This document shows, piece after piece, positions 47,411 through 58,969 of a stretch of 64,000 nt of DNA (position 1 is the stretch's first letter; each line of letters begins with the position of its first letter). The stretch is from Eublepharis macularius. Lineage: Eukaryota; Chordata; Lepidosauria; Squamata; Eublepharidae. The notes beneath the pieces are model-generated. The model did no database searches and was not told the DNA's origin. It saw only the letters and a list, made by a program, of their open reading frames with translations. Both the position numbers and the translations under genes were made by a program. The stretch covers positions 27,401,232 to 27,465,231 of the forward strand of contig NC_072794.1 in NCBI RefSeq assembly GCF_028583425.1. Direction: 5' to 3'.

Positions 47411-47647
47411 CTTGTAAAGTTTGCCAGGTTTTGGATAACCTTTGCAACTAGTGTGAGAGCCCGAGATGTACTGTCATCAGGGTACTCTTGCATGAGGTTA
47501 AAGAGACTTGGAGACATGATGGCTGGGCAGAGGAAACGGAGGAAAAGCGAGGCACTGATTAGGCGCTCACTGATATCCTGCTTCCCCCTGTTGAGGCACT
47601 GCTGCTTCCATGAGGCAAACACCTCCTTTAGCTCCCGAGGAAAGACA
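47411..47647 (-). CDS. RASAL2: RASAL2-like RasGAP: GAP-domain exon with the FLR motif
   Basis: It opens in phase 2 (acceptor TTTTTTGCAG) with [20 protein letters not shown] and continues [63 protein letters not shown] is the conserved second-arginine block of RasGAPs, which positions the arginine finger. The exon is 237 bp, ends in phase 2 (AAG|GTAAGG), and shows no breaks. Confidence 0.92.
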
Positions 47648-47954
47648 CTGCAAAAAATTAAAACAAACAAAAAATAATGAAAAAACAAGGGCATGAAATA
47701 TATGGGGAACGATGAATGAGAAAACCCCTGATAAGGAGCCACAACATAAGAAAAACTGCTGCTGGGATTGGTAGGGGTTCATTCAGAAAGAGGAAAGGCG
47801 TGTGAGTGCATGAGGAGTGGGGCCAAGCACTGAAATGACCATTTCTGATAAGGAAGAGAGAGAGAGAGAGAGGTTTGGGTTGAAAGGTGCTTGCATTAGC
47901 TCTCCCAGAACAACCCTTTACAATTATCAATAGGTAAAGTTTTTGTTTTTACCT

Positions 47955-48004
47955 TTCTCTCTCTCTCTCACACACCCACAACCACAACCACACACACACA
48001 CCCC
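47955..48004 (+). repeat. (CT)n(CA)n compound microsatellite
   Basis: CT repeats, then CA-rich sequence with ACCACAACC interruptions. A (GA)n tract lies nearby at 47854-47872. Confidence 0.85.
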
Positions 48005-49073
48005 ACTAATCTCTGTCTTGGAGATTAGTTGTCCTCCTGGAACTAATCTGGCTGTGCTGATCCATGCTACTGTATCTTGAGGCTGGATTATTGCAATCCA
48101 ATGGAGAAAGGCATCTAACATAATAGATTAGAGGAATCTGTCCCAAATTATGTAAAGTTACCCATTTCAATTGGCAAAAAATGTCATCAAAACATCAATT
48201 TATTGAATTTTTTAAAAAGGGAACCTTAAGTTAATTGACTTTGACAAATAATATAACCAAAGAAACACAGAAGCCTAAAGAGAGGAGCAATGAGAAAACT
48301 CAGGGTATGTATCAAGTATCGTTATTTTCCAGTGTGCTAGAAATTGGATGACTTCTAAATCCTGCTATACAGGACAAAAATTAAAGACTATCTTTTGGAA
48401 TCTCACTCTGTTTGCACCCCTAGTGTAGTGTTGTAACATTTTCCTTTGGGACAACATGCCCATTCATTTATATATGGAAATGAAAATGTTCCCATACTTC
48501 CAACTGTCTTAGTAATATCTCAGGTTCTGATTCTTGATCAGACTACAGTGTGATGCAGATATAGAGCCCAGAGGCTGGCTTTCATATCTCTACCTGTTTA
48601 GGTTTGTCCGACTCTTGGCAAACCAGTGAATTCTGAACTTACATTTCCTTGTGTAATCGCTTAGATACAGGAAAGCTATTTTTCTTCCTTCGCCCGCTGA
48701 CAAAATTTTCTAGGAATCAGCCTAGTTTTTAGTTTCACTGTTCACATACATATCAAGGCTGATTCACTTTTCACATATCCAGTTAAAAGTTCGGCTAGGC
48801 AGTTCTACCTGACTTCTAAGGCTAGCCCATCTCAATAATTACTCTGATGCCCAGCAGACACAATTCACTAGGATGCGGATTCATTTCAGTGGGGGCTTGT
48901 GGAGGAGAAGTTTTGAATGGATTGCGGCAGCAGAACCTAGCACATTGAAGGTATTGGCAGAAGTGTTTCTGGTTTTGTAACTTTCTAAAAAAGGGGAAGG
49001 GCAATTTCACTTCCCTCAGATAAACAATCCCAACAATTAACCATTTGAGACATAATTCCACCCAGACACTCAC

Positions 49074-49218
49074 CAATAGGTGTTGATGATTTTGCAGAAG
49101 ACCAGCTCACAACACATTTTGAGGTTGCACTGGTGATCATACAAATCATTGGGTGAACTTTTGCTAGGATCCACTTCACAATTCTCGTCTGACTCATACA
49201 GCGCCTTGATAAATTCAC
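49074..49218 (-). CDS. RASAL2: RASAL2-like RasGAP: GAP-domain exon
   Basis: It continues in phase 1 as [49 protein letters not shown], and ends in phase 2 (TTG|GTGAGT). The segment [13 protein letters not shown] is an almost unchanging family signature linking the finger loop to the next GAP helices. [10 protein letters not shown] is more diverged from RASAL2 than the flanking residues. Confidence 0.9.
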
Positions 49219-52006
49219 CTTAAGTTGGGCAACAAGACAGAGAGACAAATCAGAAGAAAGCCTTTGGGTATATTGTTGCACAGTATCAGTCTTCCTGGGG
49301 CAGATGTGATCATTTCACAGTACCGTACGATGGCACTCACTGATTCTCATACCGGCTTGAAGCACAATCAAAGCAAATCATTGGATGCTTGGCCAAGATC
49401 TGCTTGTACAAAGGAGGCGACACCCTTTGCGTATTCTCTTTTGCACATTCTTTTTTAAGAGGGGCTGGTGCTGAGCAACGGTCCTCTTGCCACCACCCTC
49501 CCGTGCCATTATGTTGCTCACTGCTGCTTCTAGGAGCTCATCAATAACAGCAAGGAGTTAACTGGGAGTAGTGCAGGATTGCCAGGCCTTCTGTTTCTAC
49601 TCAGGCCCTGTTGTTGCTCAGCAGAAGAGGGAGAGCAAAACAGAGGGCAAAATCAGTGTTGTGCAGACATGGTAAGGTTGCTTCAGGGTTTGTGCTGGAA
49701 GTGATGTTGCAGCATCAGTGTGATGCCCGTTGCTGTGACTCCACCCCACCGCCCCATCTCCCAGGGGTTGCCAACACTGGGCTGGCAACCTTACAGCAGA
49801 GCCCAGCGGGGGGGCTTCCTCTGAAGTGCCCATAGGTAGCAGGGATTTCTCAATTGCTCCTTGCAGCCCAAGCATCTTTCTGTTAGCTCCTGCAACTGTG
49901 TATGCTTTTCATCTCATTAGTCACTTCAGAAGTAGCGCCCCCCTAAGTAAGGGTTATACCCTTCTAAGCACATTGGCTGTTGACTTTGCACAATTAATCT
50001 GGATTGCAGAACAATCTTCTGAGCGTTGTGAGAATCTGAACAAGTTTCTAGACACTGCAAAAATCCCAGTACAATCTGGCCAGTTTCTATGGAACAGAAA
50101 AACCAGGGTGCTTGACTGCCCAGAAGCTGAAGGCTAAATGGCATATCACACCACAGATTACTTTCCCATCTCTGCGCCCTACTTCTTGACATTCTGCTTC
50201 TCCACCCTAACCCATTCCTCGTTACATTTAAGTCCAAAAGTTTACCTCTGCAGCCTGACAAAATATGTACCAAAAAAAGAGAGCAAATTTGAGGAAAATA
50301 CCAATTGTGCAGCCAACAGCCTGCAAATGCAGTTCGAACAGAATTCCAAATTCTCTGCTTCTTTGTTTTTCCCAGTGTTCTGCCCAAAGTGGCTTCTAAC
50401 TTACAGAGTATAAATGACAGAAAGACTTTGTTATCAATGGCAACTAAAACCATTGCTTATATCTGAAACATCTGAGGCGTGGGGGGCAATCAGGAATTCC
50501 TCCCCAAGTCCACAGCTTTCTCTTTGGACCCTGTCCCATTTTGTTGAACTGAATCAGTCCATTGTGCATTTCCCAAGGGGTGAAAGCTAACCAGGAATGC
50601 CGCTGCCTCCGCCCTTCCCATTTTCCATAAACAGTGGATCCTGAAAATGGAAACCAAGTAGTGCGTCTCCGCTATATCCTGATGCATATTAATTTCTTCT
50701 TTCACACTAGGGATTTTATGACAACATGTTTATGATGAGACATGTTGTAGAATCACTCTTTCAAATAAGTTGCGATATAACCTAACCATGGCTTTTGATC
50801 TTATCTGGATTATTCTTAATAGTTATCCTTGATCCTTGACAGGTAAAGAGGGTTAGTTTTTGAAACACATGCAAAACATGCATTCTGAGAGTCAAGTGAA
50901 TTGAACGTTCACTTGCAGGGAACCAACTACTGCTCAATAGAGAACTCTGCGGCTTATATTAGGCAATTAAAGAAACGGGAACATTTTGAGAACATGAAAG
51001 TGAGCAACTGGGAGAGTTACTGGAATAACTACTAGAAGAAAGACCCCATTAATGTTTGAAAGAAGCATTCAAGAAAAAACACAGATGATTCAACAGAACA
51101 GACAACACAAATTTGGTGGAATTTGATGCATGGCACATCGGCTGTGTTTCCTAAGCTTCAATTGTCTGCATTGTTGACTGGCATTTATGGGCTATTTTTT
51201 CAGCAGAAAAGATCGAATGCACGAAGCACCGCCTTGTGCTCCTTAAATGGGCTGTGATTCCATGATGTGTGATGTCTCTGTGCCAGCGAGGTACAAGCAC
51301 ATATAAAAAATTACAAATGATCAGAGCCATGTGACTGGAAGAAGAGCCAGAGTTGTGACATCACCATTGCGAAGAGGAGTTCATGCTGCAAGCATGTATA
51401 GAGTTTTAGAGTACTGACTAATAGAACAACATAGAAGCCAGATCAGGTCAGGTGGGAAGTAAAAAAAAAAAAAGACAGGGGAGAGCTTGTGCGTACATTG
51501 CATGTGTGATACCCTATACCTTTTCCAAAAGAGAACATATTCTATATGGATAGTGTTATAGCTTCCTGTAGGAACAAAGCTGTAGGTGTGGCTTATAACT
51601 CTGGGAAGAGCTAAAAATGACAGGACTCGTGGTGAAGCTTATGGATTTCATTAAGGGATTCCTGCCCTACCACAATCCTGTTATTGGCCTATACTGGTTT
51701 AGTAACATCAGAAGTTTTCAGTTTCTGAGGAGAGTAACTACAGTAGGAAGAAGTCTCACTATGGGCTCCACCCACCCAACCTGTGCAGCCATATGACATT
51801 ATTGAGCAGCAATGGGAGAATGCTGATGTTGTTTCCCCTGACAGTAACATAACGCTGGAAGCAGCTGATAACCAGACCAAAATGCTACGTCAGTGGATAA
51901 ACTAAATTGGAATTAACACAATGTTTGTGAACCCACTGAGCAGATATGTCCCGGATTTCTGCAAACGTCACACAAAACGAGGAAGGAGAGCCCAGCACTG
52001 CCATAC
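49219..52006 (-). other. Intron, mostly unique
   Basis: Contains the probable GTTGCC-family element (49574-49792). The rest shows nothing recognisable. Confidence 0.4.
49574..49792. mobile_element. Probable GTTGCC-family element
   Basis: It begins CAGGATTGCCAGGC and ends GGCTGGCAACCTTA, inverted repeats of the same type as the TAGGGTTGCC elements, and has a GAAGTGATGTTGCAGCATC core. No matching target duplication seen. Confidence 0.4.
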
Positions 52007-52151
52007 CAAGGGCATCTTGCAGATACTTCTGTCCAACCAGCTTGAGGTATTCCTCAACAGATTTGGTGGCAAGTGTATTCTCCCTGAAGATTAGGACATC
52101 GTGGTCCCCACAGCGATCGACCTCAGACATCACCAGATCAGTCAAAAAGTC
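52007..52151 (-). CDS. RASAL2: RASAL2-like RasGAP: arginine-finger exon
   Basis: The 48 codons [20 protein letters not shown]...[20 protein letters not shown]...QKYLQDAL plus one base end in phase 1. FRENTLATK carries the catalytic arginine finger (codon at 52083-52085), equivalent to Arg789 of p120GAP, which enters the Ras active site and stabilises the transition state. The arginine is present, so the encoded protein should be an active GAP. Acceptor CTACAG and donor TTG|GTATGG are both good. Confidence 0.92.
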
Positions 52152-52675
52152 CTGTAGGGGGGAAATTAAATGGGAGGAGAAGGTATTTTAGGTCAAAGAC
52201 AAATATTGTACTGTGCCAGGCAGTAGGATGGTCAGGATATGCTTCCCTCAGCAACAACAAACTTCAGAAGAGAAAAGGAGCTGCAAAGCTGTGGTCTAAG
52301 TTACTGTGCCTGGTACAAAGGAACATGACAAGTCTAGCAAATGAGAAGCCCATTTGTCCCAGATCCTGAGATCTTATTTTTGATACTTTTTAGAGAGCCC
52401 AGTAGAGTACCAGGTTATTCTTTCTCCAACATGCTTTTGTTCTCATTTGGTCGTTTTTATTGTGATTATAATTTTTCACTTAAAAACAAAATGATGTTAC
52501 CCACCACCACCCCCCAAACAAAAAAGTGGCACACTGCCAGGATTTTTCTGGCAACATGCTAGTGTAAATGTTCAACTAATACAATCATAATACTTGCCCT
52601 CAGTCACTAAAATGCCTGCTTAGAAAACAAAATGCAGAGTAGCAGCTAGAAAGGACATCTCTTTTTTGGAGTTCT

Positions 52676-52930
52676 CCTTATTTATTTATTTATTTAACCC
52701 CCGCCACCCGCCCCTCTTCTCCTCAGTGGGGATGCAAAGCAACTTGTACCATGATTCCTTTCCCCCCAATTTATTCCTCCAATTTATTTTCATAGCCACC
52801 ATCCCTGTGACGTAGGTTAGGCTTAGAGAGCATGGCTGGCCCAAGGTCACCCCGTGAACTTCTGCAGCAGAGCAGGGAACTGAACTCTGGTCTCTAGACT
52901 GACAACTCTAACACCACAGGCTGGCCCTCT
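52676..52930 (-). repeat. SINE, reverse orientation, with (TTTA)n tail
   Basis: TTATTTATTTATTTATTTA followed by GTGACGTAGGTTAGGCTTAG and GGCCCAAGGTCACCC; same family as 5815-6065. Confidence 0.55.
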
Positions 52931-53794
52931 CCCAGCATATCGATGAGCTCACTTCCGGCAGTCCACTCCAGACATTGCAAATGAACAGTAGGGAAAAGGT
53001 AGAGTGTCAGTGATTTGGGCTTCGTAAGTCAGCATCAGAACTCTGGCCGTATTCTTCAGGCAGACCAGAGAAATGGTCACATGCCATCTGAAATTATGGA
53101 GAAAGCTCCAGTGTACCCTTCCATAGCTTGCACCCTGACTGCCACTAGAATATAGTAATCAGTTCTAAGTATGAGACAAACAATTCTAGCCTGCTGAAAA
53201 GGCAAGACAACAGATACAGAAGCTCTCAGGGAAAGGCTTCTAAGCCCTGAGTGACTTGCAATGGCTAGAGCCCACCTATTAAAAGTGCTGCCCTCAGCAA
53301 GGCACTTGACATATACAGCTGAAAGAGTTTGGTTCAATGGAACAATAAGAACACTTCCCTGGGATATTTCAGAAAAATATTACACAAACAATGCTAGGTA
53401 TTAAATAAAAAAATGAGCCAAGTCATTCTAATCCTGCTTGATCAGTAGAATACTCTTATCAAGAGATGCCACATGATTGTTTTACAGGAAAGTGCTTTTC
53501 AAACTGTGCCCAAGAGATGCTTCTCAGAAGTGCCTCAAGGACTCTTCAATGAGAAGGTAGGCAATGGTGGATGAGCTTTGTCCACCACTACTGAACTTTC
53601 CTTCCAACGTATACCATTGAGGAACACAGGGAGCATTCTAGGGTGTACTCTCAAGTTCATGCAAGACAATGATAAAACCAACAGGCCTCCTAAGTGCTCT
53701 GCATACACTGATTTCAGCACCCTGTAGCATCGTACTAGAATCCCCCCGAATATTCAGTGCTTCCTCAATAGACAAGTAAATGCAGAAAAGAATT

Positions 53795-53960
53795 CGTTCC
53801 TTCTTTCTTTGTAATCCACTATTCTCACTGAGATCCAAGGCAGATTACAAAGTGCAAGTGAGATACAATATAATCAACAGCTAGGACATTCACTCAGCAA
53901 AGTACAATAATGAACAACAGTTAGGACATTCAGTGAGCAAGATACAATAGTGTATGGTAG
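53795..53960 (-). repeat. LINE/SINE fragment, reverse orientation
   Basis: TTGTAATCCACTATTCTCAC then TGAGATCCAAGGCAGATTAC, same family as 2344-2470 and 41495-41600. Confidence 0.5.
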
Positions 53961-54112
53961 CCGAAAATTTGAAAACAAGCACAAAGCCGAAATCTTTCTG
54001 AAACAAAGCATACCTAATTAACATGGCTTGTTTAGCAATGTGGAAACTCCCTAATAGGCACATATCTACATCAGCAGACTGTACCCAATAGGCACAGAGT
54101 ATAGTCCCTAAT

Positions 54113-54262
54113 GATTCCGCACACGTTGGATAATACACTTCCAATACTCTTTATAGATCATTTGGAATGGATTTTTTTGTGTGCGGAACAAATAATCCAC
54201 CTCAAACAACTGATAAAGTGCATTGAAAGTGCATTATCCAACGTGTGCTGAATTAGCCCGTC
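54113..54262. mobile_element. Palindromic MITE
   Basis: GATTCCGCACACGTTGGATA at the left pairs with its inverted copy CCAACGTGTGCTGAATTAG at the right; about 40 bp per arm. GTCCCTA occurs on both sides and may be the target duplication. Confidence 0.5.
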
Positions 54263-54454
54263 CCTACCAAGGCATCTCTCTGAGCTGTTTCTTATAATCC
54301 TATAATCTTTGGAGGCAACACGCTTGGAAATCATGGATCTAGAACAAACTAGTTTGCCCTGTCCATCACTTGGTGGTCATCAGCTTTTAAAAAGTATAAT
54401 AAAGCTATTTTTGTTGAGGAGAGTCAAGTCTTGAGCAGCAACACAAACACAGCT

Positions 54455-54690
54455 CCTGACTTGGTTGGCCTAGGCTAGCCCAATCTTGTTGTACATTGGA
54501 AACCAGGCAGGGTCAGCCCTGGTTAGTACTTGGACAGGAGACCATCAAGGAAGTCTAGAGTTGCTTTACGGAGGCAGGCAATGGAAAACCACCTCTGAAT
54601 TTCTCTTGCCTCAAAAACCATACAGGGTCATCATAAGTTGGTTGCAATATGACAGCAAAAACCCACAACATGAACTTAGCTAGGGAAGGT
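54455..54690 (+). repeat. 5S rRNA-derived SINE
   Basis: CCAGGCAGGGTCAGCCCTGG then TTAGTACTTGGACAGGAGACC matches the internal promoter region of 5S rRNA. The tail ACCACCTCTGAATTTCTCTT is the usual SINE body. Not a functional 5S gene. Confidence 0.65.
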
Positions 54691-55273
54691 TCCATGGATC
54701 TGCCCCGTCCTCTTTCTATTGGCAAAACCTGGTGGTTCAGAAACATCTGTGTCTCTCCCACTCTCTCTCCACCGGTCTTTTGAGCTGTTCATTAGACAAG
54801 ATGTAGGGGTGATGGAATTTAACACGCATTCAGTAAGGCCCACTCAACCATGAAATCTCACTGGATGGCCTTCAGCAAGTCCCTGTTCTCTGGCTAACTC
54901 ATCTCACAGGGTAATTGTGAGGATACAGTGGGATAACTCCACATACGTTGCCCTTGTCCTCGAATTGCTGTTTACAAATAGTTCAAATAACCAAGATGAA
55001 CACTATACTGTATTTCTATAATAATGAGATGTTTAAGCTGAGATGTTTTATATCAGTAGATGCCTATTCAAGCAGATGCTTTTGGATATTCTTCTCTCGC
55101 TTTTTCTTTTACAAATAATACATTGAATTATTGCTCTTTAAACGTATGTGTTTTGTACGATTCCCGTTCTCTGGCGTCTGTTGACCAGGGTTCTCACTGA
55201 CAGACACCAACGCGAGCACTTCCTCTATCATCTCTCAACATTATTTGGATGCAGAAGCTGCATCTGTGCTTAC

Positions 55274-55828
55274 CTTGGCTCTGCCGGTACTTTGAAGAAT
55301 GTGCACTAAAGCACAGGCCATTTCCTCTTTGCACCGAACACTGATCACAGGCTCTAGCACACTGCACAGCAAGGTGTAATTGTTAGTGACAAATTCGGCA
55401 AACTCCTTGTATTGCTCCATGGGCAGGATGATGATGGTCTGGTATCGAGATTTGATCCGGATGGAAGGTCCTCCAGACTTGCCTTTATTGGGAGTGGGGG
55501 TGCTGATGGGGTACCACTTTTCCATAAACTGACGGCCAGTCACACTGGCCACAGGGATGTTGACTAGACCGACATAGTTATTTTTATCCTTTTTCTTTTT
55601 CTTCTCCACATCCTTGTAGATATGGACAGTGATGTTAATTATGGATGGAAGTCCTGAGAATTCAAAGTGCTCGCCCCAGAAGATATTGTCAGCTCTTGCT
55701 TTGCTTGTAGTGCGGGCAAATAAAGTATCGTCCAGGCACAATTCACAGAAATATTTCTTTTTGGAAGCCAATTCCCTGGCTTCAATGATCCAAAGGCGCA
55801 ATATATTCTCAGCTCGACGGCAGTTGTC
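55274..55828 (-). CDS. RASAL2: RASAL2-like RasGAP: C2 domain and start of the GAP domain
   Basis: This single 185-codon exon is phase 0 at both ends. It starts [20 protein letters not shown] and carries the whole C2 domain ([67 protein letters not shown]). The segment [20 protein letters not shown] to [13 protein letters not shown] then opens the RasGAP helical domain. In SynGAP-type proteins the C2 domain is known to assist GAP activity and membrane binding. The exon is intact, with a good donor (AAG|GTAAGC). Compared with remembered RASAL2 it shows scattered substitutions (PVASV, QFMEK, SGLPSII). Confidence 0.92.
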
Positions 55829-56929
55829 CTACAGACAATAATTGGTTAGTTTGGTTCAGCAATGCTGGTCAGACAATACAAGGCTTTTTGCAATAGAGAA
55901 ATTCGTAATGCACAATACCCTTTTATCTTTTATTCTATAATCCTTACTATAACTAATAGTAGTCTTGGCCCCAGTGCAGATCATGAAAAGCAGCACAAAG
56001 GGGAAACAAGGAACTCCCATGTATTCAGAAAATTCCTAAACCCTACTGATGACACCATGTTCCAAACAACTACCTCATCCATGTGAGGCTCCATGTAGAT
56101 GCTGAACATCATGAGACACAAGATGGTACCCAACAGAATTATTTGCATAGGGAGGAATAGTAACTTCCCAGCACCACCTTCAGAAAGTATCCTGAGGTAG
56201 GAGTGGAATCATTGCACAACAGTGTCTCCCAATCCCAACCCACCCAATAGTCCTGATGGTCAATTTTCCTGTAGTCCATTGAGATATACAAAAGAATTAA
56301 GTGTCACACAGCCTCTATCTAATTCGATTGTCTATTAGGCTGATTAAGGGAGTTTTTATTCCAACTGAAAGCTAGACTGAAATACATCCAGACAGAAGAT
56401 GGCAAGATATTCCTTAATTACTGATAAAATATGGACATCAGTGCAATAAGCGGGACTAGTGGAATTAGTAGAATATGGGGATTAGTGGAAAGGGCCAGTA
56501 ATGTAATACCTGACTGACACTGATAAAGCTCTGTAGAATATTATTATGTTTTGAACTCAGAGACCAAATTTCATATACTGTTGGCATCTGCCTGTTGGCC
56601 AATGGGGCTCTTTTTTACACTAAAAGTTCAAGAGTAATTTACACAGGCTCTTTTTCCAATAAGACAATGATAGGTCTGCTAGAGAACAGGATCATTAGCA
56701 TGTGTTTTAAAAGGATAATCTATTACACTTTTGTATAAAGCTGAAGAGAGCATCATTTGGTGTTACTGAGCAATTTTCCTCCTGGGGTAGCTATATTGAT
56801 GCCATCAACCTAATTAAATGTGTGGGCTTGTTCGGGGAAGAGTCTGATATATCACTTGGCCAAGAATGTAATTATTCAGGGTGTGTTTTACCACTCGATG
56901 TTTTCCTGGAACTTCTCCTTATATAGTAC

Positions 56930-57028
56930 CTTGTTAGGCTGAACTGCCCTCCGTAGGTTTTCCATCCACTGGTCTCTTTCAGCAGCAGATGTGCAACTGA
57001 AGCATTTACTGCCACTAGAGTAAGTGAC
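56930..57028 (-). CDS. RASAL2: RASAL2-like RasGAP: PH-domain second-half exon
   Basis: The 33 codons [20 protein letters not shown]...[13 protein letters not shown] have phase 0 at both ends (acceptor GTCCTAG, donor AAG|GTACTA). The KCFSC...AERD.WMENLRR pattern is the last strand and C-terminal helix of the PH domain, nearly invariant in RASAL2 and DAB2IP. It joins directly to FCFE of the upstream exon. The intron between them is about 4.45 kb and contains the nested hAT/MITE at 58.1-59.0 kb. Confidence 0.9.
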
Positions 57029-58132
57029 CTAGGACATGTTAAGAGAAAGTCAAGAAATGGCAAGCTTGCATAAGAAAAGAATGAACAGAGTACGTTGAAC
57101 ATCTTACAAAAGGAGCCTAGATTACTTGGCAATATTAAAATAAGGCAAATTAAACATAGAAGTATACCCTTAAGTTCACCGATGTTAATGGACTTAAAAA
57201 GGTGCAACAGTGCCTAGGATGGCAGTGTAGTTGTCTTTTCTTTGGTGCATCAGTTTTTTAAAGGAATTCTCTCTCTTTTACAAAGAGTAGGAGAACAGAT
57301 GAAGACTATGGATGAGCAGATTCACTCAGTTCCATGACATTAGTATAGCTTGAGCTCTGGTATGGCTTTTTTCTAGCAAGAAAGGAAAATTTCAGGAAGT
57401 TGACCAGGGATTTCGCACAAAGAAAAAAAATCCTTATCATTTACAAATACATTAAAATAGTGAAATTGAAAAGGAAAAAATATTTTTATTGCATAGGTAC
57501 TTTTGCAGTAGAACAACAACGTATCTATGCAACGTGGAAACAAAGAACTCCTTCAAAATGAATCTCCTTCGTGTGCCAAATTTTAAAACTTTTTTCAGAT
57601 TTGAGCATACAAAGGACTAGCATTAAAGAGACATGCACTTTTTATGTTGCAGTAAGAAAACTGACAACTTTCTAAAACAAAAAAAAGAGCACAGGAAATT
57701 TTTCAAAAAAAAAATCAGAAACACCTTCAAAACAATCCATACAGGAATTAGTTATTGAGGTCTCTCTTTTATTTTTGTTTGATTCTGGGAGTGCATTTTG
57801 GAAATATGACTACGGAAGAATTCTGGATTTCATGCCAGTAAATGTTTCTAGTAACATTGAATCCAAAATATGTGGAGAAGTACAACATAGGAGGATTTTG
57901 TAAGCATCCCTAATGGAGACTAGAAAGGGGCAGGCAGTGAAGCACAAGAGGCAGAGCGCTCAAGTAGCAAACTTCAATCTTTTGAAGCCCTGAACATTCT
58001 ACTTCTTCCTCCCTATGCAGTTCTGAGACTTCACAGGACAGGCCCCTCTAAAACCTGCTCTACACACACCACATGGAATGTTATGTTTTTATGTGATACA
58101 TTTGCTCATTTGTAAAGGTTACCATGTGTACA

Positions 58133-58969
58133 TAGGGTTGCCAGTAGAGATGAGCATGAACCGAAATACGAACCAAAGCTCGTGACGAACCGGGTCGGTT
58201 CGTGGTTCACGAACTGGTGGTTTGTCAGAGCCCATTTCTGACGAACTGCCACAAACTTTAAGCTAGTTCGTTTGGTTTGTTTTTTGGTTCGTCACTGAAG
58301 ACAGCCTGGTGCTGATCAATCAGTTTCCTAGACAACGGGGGATGGACTTCCTGCAGACTTTCTGCTGACCTGGAAGTGGCCTTCTGCTGGCCCGGACGTG
58401 ACCTTCTGCTGACCCAGAAGTGACAATTTGCTGAACTGGATGTGACGTTTTAAAGAACCAAACAAACCGGTTCGCGAACCACGGCAGGTTCGTGAAAGTT
58501 CATGAAATGCGACGAACCATGAACCGCATGGTTCCGTTTTTTTCCGGTTCGTGCTCATCTTTAGTTGCCAAGTCTTTTCACTCCCCTGGCAGGAGATTGG
58601 GACACTGGTTCCTACCTCACATCATCCCTCTGTTCTCTACTCATGTGCGCGTTGCATACGTGCTCCTAACTGGTGCGATGACATCACTTCTGGGAAGTGA
58701 TGTCACCATGCAGGTTAGGGTTAGACTCAAATGGTGGCCTGGGAGTGCTCCCACGCTGAATCACCCTGCTGCAGGGCACTATTCAGCCCAAAACGGGAGT
58801 GCTGTGGGGTGTGAATCGGACTGCTGTGGGCGCGGCAGTGCACTGCGCTGCCCAGGGGTGCGCTGTGCCACCCAGGGGGTGCACCTCCCCACTGGCCAGG
58901 TAAGTGGAGGCAGGGGGAGAAGGTAGAAGCAGGGGATCCCCTGCCCTGGGTGGGAGAATGGCACTCCTA
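58133..58969 (+). mobile_element. hAT-like element hosting a nested MITE
   Basis: TGTGTACA flanks both ends (58125-58132 and 58970-58977). The termini are TAGGGTTGCCA and TGGCACTCCTA. The core holds a palindrome, GATGACATCACTTC paired with GAAGTGATGTCACC. It is interrupted by 58147-58561. Confidence 0.7.
58147..58561. mobile_element. MITE with TA target duplication, nested in the hAT-like element
   Basis: The inverted termini GAGATGAGCATGAACCG and CGGTTCGTGCTCATCTT are flanked by TA (58145-58146 and 58562-58563), as in Tc1/mariner-type elements. The interior is full of GGTTCG/CGAACC motifs and has no coding sequence. Confidence 0.65.

Larger units (their letters stand above)
52152..55273 (-). 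other. Intron between arginine-finger and C2 exons
   Basis: Holds a reverse SINE (52676), a LINE/SINE fragment (53795), a MITE (54113), the 5S-SINE (54455) and a partial SINE body near 54865-54985. Confidence 0.45.

Noticed and set aside
49926..50453. Open frame of 175 codons, minus strand
   Set aside because: Intronic, not family-like, no matching splice phases; likely chance.
54480..54560. 5S rRNA gene
   Set aside because: Only the internal promoter part resembles 5S, and a SINE tail follows; it is a 5S-derived SINE.
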